Of a DNA stretch of 64,000 nt, positions 36,640-50,576 are shown piece after piece. Under the pieces are notes generated by a model, which saw only the letters and a program-made list of their open reading frames with translations, had not been told where the DNA came from and did no database searches. Made by a program: the position numbers and the translations under genes. The stretch lies in contig NC_053045.1 of assembly GCF_003473485.1 (NCBI RefSeq), positions 35,252,494 through 35,316,493 on the forward strand, written 5' to 3'. The number at the start of each line of letters is the position of its first letter. Positions within the stretch are counted from its first letter, which is position 1. This DNA comes from Medicago truncatula (taxonomy: Eukaryota; Streptophyta; Magnoliopsida; Fabales; Fabaceae).

Positions 36640-39600
36640 CATATTCTTTTTTCGGCCAAGTTGTTTTCATTTTCTTCTTTAGAATATTGTGATATGACAG
36701 TTTAATTCTGTCCGATAATAAAGAACATAAACTATGTTACCATGACATAATCTAATTGTTTATATGATTCAATGAATTATGTTGAAATGGATAGTTTTAA
36801 TTATTTTATATCTTATTTAAATTCAAAGAAATTAATCTAAAGTTATTCTCTCTCGGCACCCTTATGAAAATGTCAGGGTTCTCAATGTTTCTCACTGAGA
36901 AAATTCAGACGGGGCATGGCATAAGGTTTTGTGCAATGTATGTATTTTTGAAGGAGTAGGTTGTGCAATGTATATGTAATATACTCGTTTCTCAACCAAT
37001 ATTCGATAATTTTTGTTTTTTGACAACCAATATCCATATCATGTGACAGAAATATAATTGTTATACAAGCTCTCAATGTCATGCTAATTAGTGTCATTGA
37101 GATACTACTTAAGAAAACAAATAAATAAATAAATTTTATATTAAAAAAAACATTTTTTACATTTGTAAAAGTTTGACTATAAATTTCTTCAAGATATTTT
37201 TACTATGTAAAAGTTTGACTATAAATTTCTTCAAGATATTTTTACTATATTGATTTCTTTTAAATGGTAAGTTTTGACCACAAACTTTTTTTTAGATATC
37301 CTATGTTTTCATACAGAATTTTTTAAGATACCTAATATTTTTACCAAAGTTTGACTAATCATTTTTAAAGACTTTTTATAAAAGAAAAAAAAAATCATTT
37401 TTAAAGATTTTAAATGTTAAGTTTTTAAAGTTTCACTATTAATCTTGTTTAAAACTTTTTTTTCTTTCTAAAATTGAAATGTTGATTTTTTTAAGAAATA
37501 ATTTCAAGGATAACAAGACTAGACTCTTTAAAATATAACGATGAAGCCTTTGTCAAAAAAAATATATATATATATAACGATGAAGCCTAATTCAAGTTTT
37601 CCACCTTATGCGTTTTGATTCAAAGCAAGGACTAACTCAAAGGGAATGGTCAATGTGCTAATCTTCTCTATATATATATAATCATAAATCCTACTTCAAA
37701 TTTTCCTCCTTACGCAGCCTTTAATTCAAAAATCAAAACATGTGACCATGTTACAAGATAATGGTAGTATGATTATTTTTTTTCCCGAAATGAGAGCATC
37801 TCAAGAATAGAGAGATTGAAAGTGAAAGGAGAATGGAGATATCTCAAGGAGAACAACTTTTGTTATTTTAATTTTAAACAACATAATTATCTTTTTTAAG
37901 TATTTATTCAAAAGAAATGTCGACGTATATCATCAATAAATTAAGAGCATGATTACTAAATATACTTCTTGAAAGTTAAACAGCAAGAGATTGGGTGCAA
38001 TTAGTTAATGCGCCGAAATTTTAAGATCGAATAGTTCGTAAAATTTTGATCATCGAAAAAAAATTTGAACAAGTCTTGGTAAAGAAAAAAAAGACTAACA
38101 TTTGTTATTGAAAAAATATTTACAGTTTTTTGACAATTAGAGAGCAAATTGAATAGACGTTTCTTATTTTTAGTTTAAAGTTCATGTCAATTATCAATGT
38201 TTCAAAATAAAAATACTATACTCTCACCCAAAAAATATACCACAACATCATTTATCTATAAATTGCATTGCAAATTAATATCAAATATAGTTCATATTAG
38301 TAGGGGTGTGCATGATCCAATCCAATATAAAGACTTCTTTGGAATCAATGATTTTGGTTGCACCCAACCCTTTCCCATAGAAAGAGTTAGACACAAAGTC
38401 AGCCTCAAATATTAATCTAACTTAGTTAGGATGTTAGGGTTGATCCTCGAGTTATATCCGTCTCATGTTTAATATGCATATATAGAAGAGTTTAATTGTG
38501 TGTGTTCTTTTGGTGGTGAGTGTTTAATTGTGTGCGTAATACTAGTACATCGTATTCTACTATTCTTTACTTGACACGCAAGGTTTAATTTTGACTATTG
38601 TTCAACTAGCACTACTTTTGGGAATAGACTGAGGATGACTATATTATACACTAGAAAACGAAAATGAAATAAATAAAAAAAAGGTTTGCAACATAAAAAA
38701 AAAGTGTGTGATGTTAAATGGACAAATAGGTAATAAGCAATCGCGTTTAAGTGGTTGATGAACTTCAACATGACGATGATTTGGAGAACTTGTATTTATT
38801 TTTTGATTGAAACAATCTTAAAATTTTATTAAAAACCAAATCTCTGCTCAAATAAACACCATAAATAGCACCTACACACAACATCTGGTCAAACCCTACC
38901 AGACAACACCTACTAAAATAAACATCAGTACCTAAAAATCCTTCACAAAACGACCAATGATATTCATAATCACCCGTAGTTGCTACTCATCAATGTGTTA
39001 AAATAGAAGAAAACTGAGAAACTGATAGCAACACGCGGCACTTGAAGTTTGGAGAAACAACGATGCATGGCTGGAACTCTTTGCGCGTAAATAGTGCGTT
39101 AAAAGTTTGACCACAATTTTGTGATTTTTGTGGCTTAGATAAAGATGCTGGCAGAAATTATGGGATTGAAGATGCAAGTAATGTTCGTTTTGCAATTAGA
39201 GACACGCAAGTGTCGTAACAAGAATCTTTCTTAATGTTTTTTGGGAATAAGAATCTTTGTTAATTTAGCGTATCAACTAAGTGGACTTTTCTTTTTTCTT
39301 GTGCTTTTTTAAGGCAGGTTTGTTGTGATACCATCATGACTCACGAGGAATAAAACTCTCACAAATTCTTGGCGCAAGTTATGGAACAACCTCAAGGTGT
39401 AATTAACATGATTTTAGTATGTGACAAAATTAATCTTTTGTGCTTATTATGGAGTAGTAGGTAGTTGAATATCCTAGGAAAATCCTTAGTGGGACAAACA
39501 CACAAAATCATGTTTTTTTCATATTCTTATTTAGTTGTTTGGTTTTAATAATTATCAATCAGAAAAACGGTGCTTACTTAGCTTTGATATTATCTTATTT

Positions 39601-42600
39601 TAACATATAGTTCTGTCTTAGATAATGCCTTGCACCGAATTAGGTTTTCTTATAGGAATGTGAATGTTCATTGATTCGGAAGGAACAATTTCATTAGCTT
39701 TAGCATTAATATAGCATAATAATAGCATAGAATACTAGTCAGCAGATAGGAACATCATAAAAAATGAAGTTCCAGCTTGATTGACATTGGAGTAATTTGG
39801 AAGGAGAACAACTTTACTAAAAGTAGTGAATCAAAAGAAAGAAAGAAAGAAAAAAAAGTAAAACGCACAGGATCCTTATGATATTTATGCCAATATGTGC
39901 AAGTTATGTTGTAAGCATTAGAAGAATGTTACATGTTAATTCACTTTCTATTCATAAAATCAGCAACTAAAGCTATGCTTGAATATTCTGTATATATCTC
40001 GTGCTTTTATCATCATTGTGTTTTCATTTCATCAATGTTAACTCTAATTCTTTTCATTTAAATATTCAATAAAAAATGAAGATATTAATTTTTTAAATGT
40101 TTACTTCATTTTTCAGATTTAAATATTAAATATATATAATATGGTATTCATAAATAATAGTCATAGAAATATTGTTTTAACATTTCATAAAAATATCCAT
40201 GCAGTGTATCTTCAGATACACGTCTGAGATTTAGTGTCCTAATTAAACTCTTCAATGTGCTTCTTTTAGCAAAAATAACGTGTTTGAGCCATATTTTCCC
40301 CAAACGGCATTTTCCATTTTTTGAAAAACAAAAAAAGTGCTTTTAGTGTTTTGTTATCGTGTTAGGCCATGAATTTTCCAAAAGGAAAAAAGCAAAGTGA
40401 GCCTAACATTTGAATGTAGATCCGACATTGTCTCTAAATAGAGATAAAACACTCATGAGTTTGGTTTGCAGTTGAAAATAAAAAACATGTTGAAATAATA
40501 TGGTCTAAGTTTGTCTTCGATACGTAATCTCGTTTATCAAATATAAAAACCATAATCTTTTAGGTAAAACTCATTATAAAATGTATTTGAGAGCGTTAAA
40601 CAAAGGCGCACTAAGTAATCCCATATATCTAGGTAAATTACCTCTATTCAATTCAAAGTTGATGAGAAATTTAAAGACACTGAAAACAAGATATACTAAA
40701 TAAACATAATTTGAATTGCAATTAGAAAAGGACTTCACGATCACATGTTGCAAACAATTTATGCAGAGGATCATCATTCAATCCTAATCTAAGAATATTA
40801 GTTACTTATAGTATGTAAATACATGATCAAAGATAAATAGGATTAAACATACCTAAAGTGAAGAGAATTCCGCAATCAGCGTGCGTGGGGCACACATGTT
40901 TGCTAATTTCCTACTTTCTGCAACCTTCAAGGCGCGTGGATCTATACGTGAGGTGCACAGACTAGAGATATTTTTCTCAGTTTTCTTCATTCTTGATGTG
41001 TTGGTCATTGTGCTTCGTCTTTATGCTTCTATAATATCCATAGAGTGATGATACATTTATCATCCCATGTGACAATACACCCTTTACATCCACACAAAAA
41101 TTCTGACACGTGGCAACTTGGACTCCAAATAAATAGAAGATAAAGTGTGGTTATGAGATGAACTTACCAAAATATCCTTAATACATGGGGTGTATAATGA
41201 GGTGTAGGAATAAAGGGTGTTCGTTTAACATTTTCCATATCCATAATGTGTCTTTTGCTCGTATCAAAACTCATGAATATTCTTTTCAAGATCATGAATA
41301 ACTCACTCTAAATCCTCCAGAAAAATAAATCCTAGAAGACTTGGAAAAATACGAAAGCACTACATATGACTCAATGTTAGACTTTTTTTTTTTAAAGAAA
41401 AAAGTGATTTTATTGTTATTATTATGTATAGGCCACAAACTTTTAAATTTGAAACCGAAAAGGATGTTGAGCTCAAACTTAAATACAATAAGATTGTTTC
41501 TTTTTACATCCTATGAGTTTCTCACGCGCCTTATGCAATTTGGATTTTAGAATCCAAACTATATAAAAATTTTATAAACACGTTGAAATATTTTGGATTT
41601 TAAAATCTGAATATGATGTGCGAGAACCCCGTAGGATGAAAAAAAGTAGTGGTCATACAATAAACTTGAACAATGGGCTGGCCTCCTGAAAATCTAAAAA
41701 GAAAATTGCTTTTCACACGGATGGATTTACTTAAAAATTTCAGATATACAACTTAAAAAAAAATATATTCAATGGTAGTTAACTATTGTAGAGCATGAAA
41801 ATTGATTTTTTTAAATATTCTTAATATAGGTTCCAGTATTCATAATTTCATTTCCTATAAAATAATAGTAATAGCAACGTGACTCACGAGGAGAAGGTAT
41901 TAGCAGCGTTTACATTATTTACCTCAAATTTTTTTTTTTTATGAATCAGGCAAAATAATTGATTCATTGTTTAATATATTATATATTTTTTTGGTAAGAA
42001 AGTAAAAAGGAAGAACACCGCACTGTCATAATAATCAATTTTCATGTTCCTAATTTAATTTGGGTTTTGATTTTGATGTGTTTAGAAGAAGATTTGAGTG
42101 AACTTAACATAAATTCATAATATTTGGAGATATATTTGCGTATAATTTTTTTTTTTTATTCATGGAAGATGATGAAGAATCAAATGAAGAAAATGGAGAT
42201 TCAAAGGAAGAAGATGAAGATGATGGACATGTTCATCTTATTTTTGGATTTTTTTTATTTTTAATAAAATTTTGTAGTTTTTTATAATAAAAATGAGAAA
42301 AATGATTTATATGTACTTTCATGAAAGGTGAATGATCTAAACGAGAGAATTTAAATTTTTTTCTCTCTGATGCACAGTTTATCACAAATTTCATTTCATT
42401 GACAAAAAAAAAAATGATCTAAACGAGAAAAAATATATATATAAGATCAAAGTGTTATAGATAAATAAGATAAAGAAACCCTAACTGCTAAAAAGAAACA
42501 TAGCCGACTAGGAAATGAATTATTTTTTATTTTTCTAACTTGTGATCATCCTAAAAAGGAAAGTTTAGTCAAGACTGAGGACAATTATTGCTGATTTTAG

Positions 42601-42746
42601 TCAACATTGAAGACTAGCTATGTATGTTTGTGAGGCTGAAAACAGAAACGTGCTTCAATAATTCCAATCATGTGTATTCATAATCAGATAAGACTAGTGT
42701 AGTAGCCAATTAGCCAAAATCTAAACATCATCCTCACCAAACAAAA
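36640..42746. other. Gene-free region between ADC and the sugar transporter
   Basis: About 6 kb without a supported gene. It includes a perfect 42-bp tandem duplication (37165-37248). A minus-strand stretch around 38,810-39,000 reads like the untranslated end of a retroelement. A small possible inverted-repeat element lies at about 41,080-41,225 (ACACCCTTTA... / minus strand ACACCCTTTATTCC). The 300 bp before 42747 should hold the transporter promoter. Confidence 0.45.
37165..37248. repeat. Perfect tandem duplication of 42 bp
   Basis: Two identical 42-bp units, 37165-37206 and 37207-37248, each starting GTAAAAGTTTGACTATAAAT. No mismatch, so it is a recent duplication or an assembly effect. 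Related GTTTGAC...ATATTTTTAC motifs continue to about 37400. Confidence 0.9.
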
Positions 42747-44828
42747 ATGGCTGAGGGAGAAGCAACAGTTCTGAAATCTCTTGAAGATTTTGGTCCTCAA
42801 AAAAAGCTCAAAAGGAACAAGTTTGCTTGTGCTTGTGCTATCTTGGCTTCTATGACTTCTATCCTACTTGGATATGGTAAGTACAAATACAACTATACCA
42901 TTAATTCATTTCTATCAATATAACATCAAAAAAGAAGATTTCTTAGGAATGAAGCTATCAAATACTAGTGTTATAGTATAAGGAAATAGAAATATACAAG
43001 CTAGTTAGAAAATTAATTAGAATAATATGTTAGTAGTAGTTAGTTATTTATTTCTTACTAGCTCTATATATAAAAAAAATAAAAATAAAAACATTTCGTG
43101 CAACAGTTTAGCAATTTTTATCAATCAATATGAACTTCTACAGCATTTTTCTGAGATGAATCATGTGATTGATGATGTTATTATTGTAACAGATATTGGT
43201 GTGATGAGTGGAGCAGCCATCTATATAAAAAGAGACCTTAAAGTAACAGACGTGCAAATTGAAATTCTCCTAGGTATCATAAACCTATATTCTCCCATAG
43301 GTTCTTACATTGCAGGGAGACTTTCTGACTGGATTGGTCGACGTTACACGATTGTCCTTGCTGGTTTAATTTTCTTCGTCGGAGCTGTACTTATGGGACT
43401 TTCTCCAAACTATGCATTTCTCATGTTTGGTCGTTTCTTTGCTGGTGTTGGCATAGGGTTTGCCTTCTTGATTGCTCCTGTTTATACCTCTGAAGTCTCC
43501 CCAACTTCATCTCGTGGCTTCCTCACTTCCTTGCCTGAGGCAAGTTTTCTAATTTTCACATTAATTATTTAATCTATGTTTTCTTCAATACCGTCGTTGA
43601 GATTACGATTTTCTTTGTGAACATTGAAGTAAGTTTAAAAAATTTCAACTTCCAGTAATCATCAACCAGCTAAACTAAATACATGAATATCAATGTTGCC
43701 ATAATAAATAATTTAATCCGTTGAATGACATGTTATTTTCAGGTATTTCTGAATGGAGGGATTTTAGTTGGATACATTTCAAACTATGGATTTTCAAAGC
43801 TCCCACTCCGTTATGGTTGGCGAGTGATGCTTGGAATCGGTGCCATCCCGTCTATAATCCTAGCTATGGCCGTATTAGCCATGCCCGAGTCACCTAGATG
43901 GCTCGTTGCCAAGGGTCGATTAGGGGAAGCCAAAAAAGTTCTTTATAAAATATCTGATTCTAAAGAAGAGGCGCAGCTAAGACTAGCCGATATTAAAGAG
44001 ATAACAGGGATCCCCTTGGACTGTGACGACGACTTTGTTTCAGTCACAAAAGTTCAAGGCAAAGGCGTATGGAAAGAACTATTTCTTCATCCTACACCTG
44101 CAGTTCGTCACATCTTCATTGCCTCCCTCGGGATTCACTTCTTCGCACAAGCCACTGGCATAGATGCTGTTGTTTTGTATAGTCCCAGAATCTTCGAGAA
44201 GGCTGGGATCAAATCCGACACAAATAAGCTTCTCGCAACTGTAGCTGTTGGATTTGTGAAAACAATGTTCGTCTTAGTTGCCACTTTTTTATTAGACCGC
44301 GTTGGGAGGCGCGTATTGTTGTTAACCAGTGTAGGTGGGTTAATAATCTCGCTTCTGACATTGGCGATTAGTCTCACTATTATTGATAATTCAAGTGCCA
44401 CGCTGACATGGGCTATTTCACTTAGTATAGCAGCAGTGTTGTCCTATGCAGCTACTTTCTCAATAGGATCGGGTCCAATTACGTGGGTTTATAGTTCTGA
44501 GATATTTCCATTGAGGCTTCGAGCTCAAGGCGTGTCTATTGGTGCGGTGGTGAATAGGGTCACGAGCGGGGTCATCTCCATGACTTTCCTGTCCCTGTCC
44601 AACGCCATCACCATTGGTGGCGCTTTCTTTCTTTTTGCGGGCATTGCAATTGTCGCGTGGATCTTTCACTACACTATGCTCCCTGAAACACAGGGCAAAA
44701 CATTGGAGGAAATAGAAGGGTCCTTCGGAAATTTCTGGAGGAAACCAAAAGCCAGTGCCACAGCTGAAGGCGCGAACGGAAAAATCCAATTAAGCACCAA
44801 TGACAAGACTTATACAACTATGGATTAG
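42747..44828 (+). CDS. Polyol/monosaccharide transporter (MFS sugar porter, PLT type)
   Basis: Three exons, 42747-42876, 43193-43539 and 43743-44828, give 520 residues, normal for plant polyol/monosaccharide H+ symporters with 12 membrane spans at the plasma membrane. Sugar-porter signatures are GYDIGVMSGA (42-51), GRLSDWIGRR (85-94), PESPRWL (207-213), DRVGRR in the second half and LPETQGK (472-478). Both ends face the cytosol in this family. The N-terminus MAEGEATVLKSLEDF and the short hydrophilic tail fit the PLT subfamily. Intron 2 begins with GC (GAG/gcaagt) rather than GT and ends with TTTTCAG; splicing gives SLPE-VFLNGG in frame. Substrate cannot be told from sequence alone; family members carry sorbitol, mannitol, xylitol, inositol and hexoses. 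It converges with the GC1 gene. Confidence 0.93.
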
Positions 44829-45125
44829 CTTAGGTCCTTAGGAAGTGATACAATTATGTATTGCTACATTGCAATCCATGTTATGTGTTACTCTGATCAG
44901 TGAAAAATCACAATCTAGATGAGCACAGTTTATTCGCAATTGAATAGACCATTAATCAATGAGCAATTAAAATTGTAAGGACCAAAATCACATGTTATAA
45001 CTGTTGATAAAATAACCGTTTTAAAAGTTATAAGAGATATCATGAATAATACTTCGTATATCACGGATTGATTTCAGACAATTTTTTCTGCTTTAAGAAT
45101 CAGAGTGAGGTTCGAATAAACTAAC

Positions 45126-45722
45126 ATGAACTTGCCAAATATGTTCATGGACAAAACTCAATTTGCAAGCTCAAACTAAGATTTGATAGAGATAACTTTA
45201 ATTCAAATGCACTAATTATATATACAAATTTTGTTCATGTTGCAATACCAATATAAAAACTGGTCACAAGAATAACAAAAGTGGATTAGGCATACGAAAA
45301 TAATATAAAGAAAGAACACAGAGAAAAAAAAAAAAAACAAATGTCTTCATTTTCATTGATTGATAGTATTTTTTCGTATCCTCAATTTGAAGAAATACTT
45401 TGAAGTTAAACAAATATGAATTTGCGAACTATATAAGTTCATGGATTAAACTTAATTTGCAGACTCAAACTAAGCTTTGAGAGAGATAAGCTATATAATT
45501 CATATGCACTAATTTTATATCTCTAGTGAAGATATACAAAACTTTAGTTCATGATGCAATACCAATATAAAAACTCGGCACAAGAATGACAGAGGTGGAC
45601 AAAAGTGGCCAAACTCAATGGCAGAAGAATATAGAGAGCGCAGAAGAAAACAAATGTCTTCATTTTCATTGATTGATAGTATTTTTCCTATTGTCAATTT
45701 GAAGAAAGACTTTGAAGTTAAC
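45126..45722. repeat. Tandem duplication, period about 300-314 bp, two copies
   Basis: Copy 1 (about 45126-45412) and copy 2 (about 45417-45722) share blocks in the same order: TTCATGGA, CAAACTAAG-TTTGA, GCAATACCAATATAAAAACT, and CAAATGTCTTCATTTTCATT (45337 and 45651). The right copy runs into the 3' end of the GC1 gene, so part of its 3' untranslated region or downstream sequence has been duplicated towards the transporter. Confidence 0.8.
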
Positions 45723-45833
45723 GATATTATCTATTAAAGCCGTTGATGAATGCCACAGACATGTTGGAAGGGTTGATGCAAGGATCCAATTCCAAAGAAT
45801 AAAGAATATGACAGTTGCTGTGCTAAGACAGCT

Positions 45834-48800
45834 TCAAGAAATAATTGCTTTAAGGGCATCCTTCACATATGAATATTTGAATGAGAAACCCAACTTCTTG
45901 GCTTGAGTAGGAACCACTTTTTGTCCTTCTAAAACCTACAGAGAGATTAACAGTGCATTTCATGGAATTCATATTAGAAGATCGATATGGATTGATGACA
46001 TGGTAACCAGAGATGATTCCTTACCACAGTAGCACCTTCTCCAAGAACAGCCTTGAGTGCAAAGTCAGGCACCGGCAGCCATGAGGGACGACCCAAAACA
46101 TTTCCCAGCTGTTCACACAATTCGGACAATCGCACAGGATTTGGTGCAGTTCCATTGATAACTCCTAATATTCATAAAAATGATTCAGGGCAATGCAATA
46201 AACTCATCTGTTAATCAAGACGAAGAATGTTTGAATTGACTTATTTGAGTGTGTCTATTAACATATGTTGTTCTTAGCTTATTGTCATAAGCTCTCCAGG
46301 ATAGCTTTTGAAAATAGCTTATTGCTTGTATGAAAACAATTTTACTTTATTTTAGCTATTAATATATAGAAATAACTTATACATAAACACTTATATGATA
46401 AGCCCTTAATTAAGAGGTTTATCCACACATGGCCTTAAGTCTACAAACCATTCATTTGTGCTCCATATTGGTAATATACCATTGTGATTCATTAGTGTAA
46501 GGCGTGGGCTAGATTAGATGACAGGCAAAACGGATAATCTGATTATAAGTATCAGACATTTTATTTGCAATTTGTTAAGAATTTGATAAAATCCTGTTTT
46601 TGAGATATGAGAGTGAATAGTTTACCTTTGTAGGATGGATTTGATAGTGCTTCATAGATTAAATTGACAATGTCATCCAGATGAATCCAGGAGAACCTGT
46701 ACGGAAAAACAAAAAAGAACCGAAATGCGACTACCTCAAAATTAAAACGTAAACAGCGCAAATCATAACTCATTTGCACCATGACATTAGTAAATTGAAT
46801 TTAATATGAGAAATAACCATACCATGTTTTGCAATTTAGAGTTGTTTTGCAATTTAGAAAACACACCAGGATGTATTGTAGTGGAAAATTGTTTGATTGA
46901 TGTTGTCTAAGTATTGGATTAAGAGGAAGCTATAAAGAAACCTGTACGAGGTCAAGAAACTGAGTAAAATACCATTGATTTCCAGAGCCTAGAGGTCCAC
47001 CGGCAAACATCATGAAGAGAGGTATCATTTTAGCTGCAGAGGTTCAAAGATGTAATTATCGGTTAAACTTAGACAGTATGATGAATTTCATAAATTAGAA
47101 ATCATTAATATATTTTGTATATGATAACACCCCATGAAGCCTAAATGGATAAGTGGTTAGTACTGGATACCTAATGCTCCACCATCTTTACCAAGAACAA
47201 CACCAATGCGAATTAGAGCCACTCTAACATCTCCATTAGCCTTTAGCGCCGTTGATTCCCATTCTCTGCAAACCTGAAAAGATGGGCAGATTCAGTCAGT
47301 CAATCTAGAAGCTACAATTGTACATAGCGAAATGTTAGACTGATTGGATTGTACTGATTCTGACAAATATGTTTAATCGGAACCGTGGACTCTGAAGGTT
47401 GTATATTTTGATTGAAAATCTCAGTTAATGATTATGTAATCACAAAAATCATTTCGACAATGTGATCATTCTTCCCAAAATATAAAGGATTATCAGATTT
47501 TTTTTAGCATGGCAAGACATCTGTTAAATACCACATTCGGTGACTCCACCTGTTAAGAGGTTCAATACTATCATTTTGCAAAAACATTTAATAAGACAGA
47601 CAAACAGTATCCTTATGAAATTTGTAAGTAATGGTATTAAAATATTTTTCAGCGAAGCAAACTTGGTTTTTCTATTTTCGTATGACATTTAAGATCTTAT
47701 AATGTTTGCAATAATAATAACAAAAAACAATCTTCCTTTACCTCAGCCAGATAATCCTTTCCTGATGGACTTTGTTCATCAAAAACTTGTGTCTCACTGG
47801 TGCCTGGACATAATTAAGTAGAAAGAAAATGAAAAACTTTCTCTGCAAAATCATTCATAGTCTCGAGGGAATATAAAACATGCTCCAAAAGCAATACATT
47901 TTCTAACCAAAGCATTTATCCAACACCTGTGTGATCATTTTAATTAACAATAAAAAAAGAACCAACCAGTAGAGAACCAGTTTGGGCATACAGACATACC
48001 ATAATAACCAACAGCTGTTGCACTAACCAAAACTTGGGGTCGAGTTTCATCTGGTGCCCTTTTTATCAAATCTACAACCTTCGCAATGAAATGAATAAAT
48101 CAGCGCAGAATAGGCAATGTTTCATGTAAGTAACTGTATCTTATGTCGATGAACATATGTATTTATCACAGTAAATTTTTAAATAATATTCCCTCAGTTG
48201 TAATTTATACTTACTTTTGAGGTCACTCTAACCCTGCTCTGCTTGATTTCTTTCTTTATCTGAAGCATTGGCAAACACCATTAAGAGATAAGGCAAAAGA
48301 TAACCAAATTAGCAAACAAAGAAACCAAATTACTTCTATGTAAGGAAAAAGAAAATCACCAACTCGGTGTAAGTATATATAATTTAAATAGTGAAAGTAA
48401 TAGAAACATGGAAATAACCTCAGAAGACCATCTGGTACTTATCGGCAATCCGGCCAAATTCACAACTCCTGTTGAACCCTGAATACAATCTTTCCATTCT
48501 GGTTCCCCTGCAATCTTGACTCCTGGAAAGTCTTTCACTGGAAATACCAAGTAAGAATTAACTGGTTGATTTAGAGTGAAGTATATATTTAACTATGAGT
48601 ATGCTTTGAGGAATACAAGTTATATATGAATGAAAACCAACAACAGATATGGTGCTTATAAGACAAAGGTAAGTTAGATTTAGGTATCATTTTGATCTTT
48701 TGAAAAAATTGGTAAACGAGTTTATGAGCACATGCTTTTGCAAAATGTGAGGATTGTTGCAAATTACTACATTAATATATTACCTTCTTACCCGGAAAAA

Positions 48801-50576
48801 TTAGTTCTGCTTTAGATTTAGAGCGTGTCAGGACATGAACTCTGTGATTTTCTGCAAAGATTGTAGTGAACAACAGAAATTAGCTTAATTGTTTAGCAGC
48901 AAGAATATGAGAATTCAAATGATATAAATAGGATTCTTTATTCTAAAGATAAATCTTGCAGAGTAGTGATATAATTAAGGAAGCTTTTCCACATGATGCA
49001 AATATTTAGCGGTCTTTTAACTCAAGAACCTCGAAATCTATAACGTTATATATTTTGAAACATAAGAGGAACTATAACCAGGAGAGTACAATACAACCCC
49101 AATGCACCTTCTATGATAAACAGATAAATGATATATGTGAGAGCATTGGGAAAATGTTAGGTATAAATGTACTAAAAAAGGGACATATATTATGAAGCAA
49201 ATGTAGAAGGGCCTAGTAAGTACGGCCAGAGACGGAGGGCTAACCTGCTTGCAACTTTTGCACCAATCTTTTACCTATAAAACCTGTTGCTCCAGTTACA
49301 GATATGATCATTTGATCTCCCTGCAAAAACACACTCGATGATGATTTTGAACGAACTAAAACAACCGATAATAAAAACCAGAAATAAACTTTGAACATTT
49401 AAATAAAAGTTTTAATGTGAAATGCAAATTACTAATGTAATGTTTGATAGAAATCATGTCCCGGTTCAATGTGTCTTGTAGTATCATGATACCAGACATG
49501 CTGAGGCAAAATTTAATATTTTGGATCTAATGCTCAACAAAGTACAAGAGCTGATATTTGCATATAGCTCATTCCTCTTTATACTTGGCTAATAATCTAT
49601 TGTAAGGTAGAAAGCTACAAATCGTAGATATTGTAGCTAATTAATCCAGCTACGGATGGCACTCCATGAAACTGCAGCCAATAAAATATTTAATTGGAAC
49701 ATTGAGTATGACTCATACTTGGTGATAAATGGGCAGACGCTCGAGGGTAGAGGAGCGAGTAAGCTGAAAGCGCAACGGAACGGACCATACTATTTAAACA
49801 TGATTTTGTACTATGTAACCCCTAAACATTGCATAATATAAAACTATAATTAGCCAAAGTTTGAAGTGGAATGAGCTGTATGCAAATATCAACTCTTGTA
49901 CCGTGTTCAACATTACATCCAAAATATTAAATTTCACCTCAGTGTGCACAATTGACCGGACTCCATGATCAATCATTGTATTTTTGTGTGATTATCTTAT
50001 TACTTTAGAGCCAGATTTCCTATGCTAACAAACATTGAGCTAATGAGCTATCAATCCTAACCCAAAATTAGGTGTTTGCACACAAAATTAACAACTAGAA
50101 CAGTCCCACTCAGAATGATTATATTCCCAAGGAGGCAAAGATAATGAGTAAACTAAACACTAAACACATTAGCATGAAGTAAAACTTTACAAACATCATT
50201 TAAAAAGAAGTAAAATCAAATAGGAAACACAAAAAATTATAGAAGATACCTTGGAGCTTTGATCAGTGCCACACCAAACTCTGAACTTCCTAGTCTCTCT
50301 GGTCTAGTAAAATGTAAAATGAAATCAGAAATGGGTAGCCAGGCATAGTAAGATATTCATAACTTCAAACACCGACACCGTACACGACACTAACACATCT
50401 TCCATCATAAGTGTGAGTGCTACAGAGATCCTAAGTGAGCAATGTGGTGCAACGCAACGCAACGCAACACCGAGAAAATGAAAATTGAAACTTACAAAGA
50501 GGAGGGGCTGAGGTAGGTGAAGAGAAGGAGAGACGGTGTGAGACCAAGTGAGAGCTGTAGCTCTACTGATTTCCAT
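45834..50576 (-). CDS. GC1: Plastid epimerase-like protein, SDR39U1 family (GIANT CHLOROPLAST 1 / SulA homologue)
   Basis: Thirteen minus-strand exons join in frame to 350 residues: 50496-50576, 50250-50303, 49245-49320, 48792-48851, 48419-48537, 48215-48259, 48000-48078, 47742-47803, 47171-47273, 46973-47033, 46626-46696, 46025-46164 and 45834-45935. Residues 1 to about 45 look like a plastid transit peptide (Ser/Thr/Leu-rich, few acids). The Rossmann signature GATGFIG (55-61) binds the nucleotide cofactor. An ATAVGYYG segment (165-172) holds the short-chain-dehydrogenase tyrosine region. [10 protein letters not shown] and [11 protein letters not shown] are typical of the YfcH/SDR39U1 family, and the C-terminus ending [12 protein letters not shown] is the DUF1731 part. 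In Arabidopsis the homologue sits on the inner plastid envelope and affects chloroplast division; no enzyme activity is established. Intron 2 is the longest (about 930 bp). Confidence 0.95.
46226..46436. mobile_element. hAT-like miniature element in GC1 intron 11
   Basis: It starts TGTTTGAATTGACTTATTTG and ends (plus strand) AGGTTTATCCACACATGGCC, with many 'agcttat/ataagct' motifs inside. The same plan and phrases occur in the element at 54.4 kb, so they belong to one family. Confidence 0.6.

Noticed and set aside
43027..43192. N-terminal extension of transporter exon 2 as an alternative start
   Set aside because: It reads through intron sequence. The exon at 42747-42876 restores the conserved GYDIGVMSG and a normal N-terminus.
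44135..44789. Minus-strand ORFs over transporter exon 3
   Set aside because: They are opposite a well-supported exon and have no family motif.
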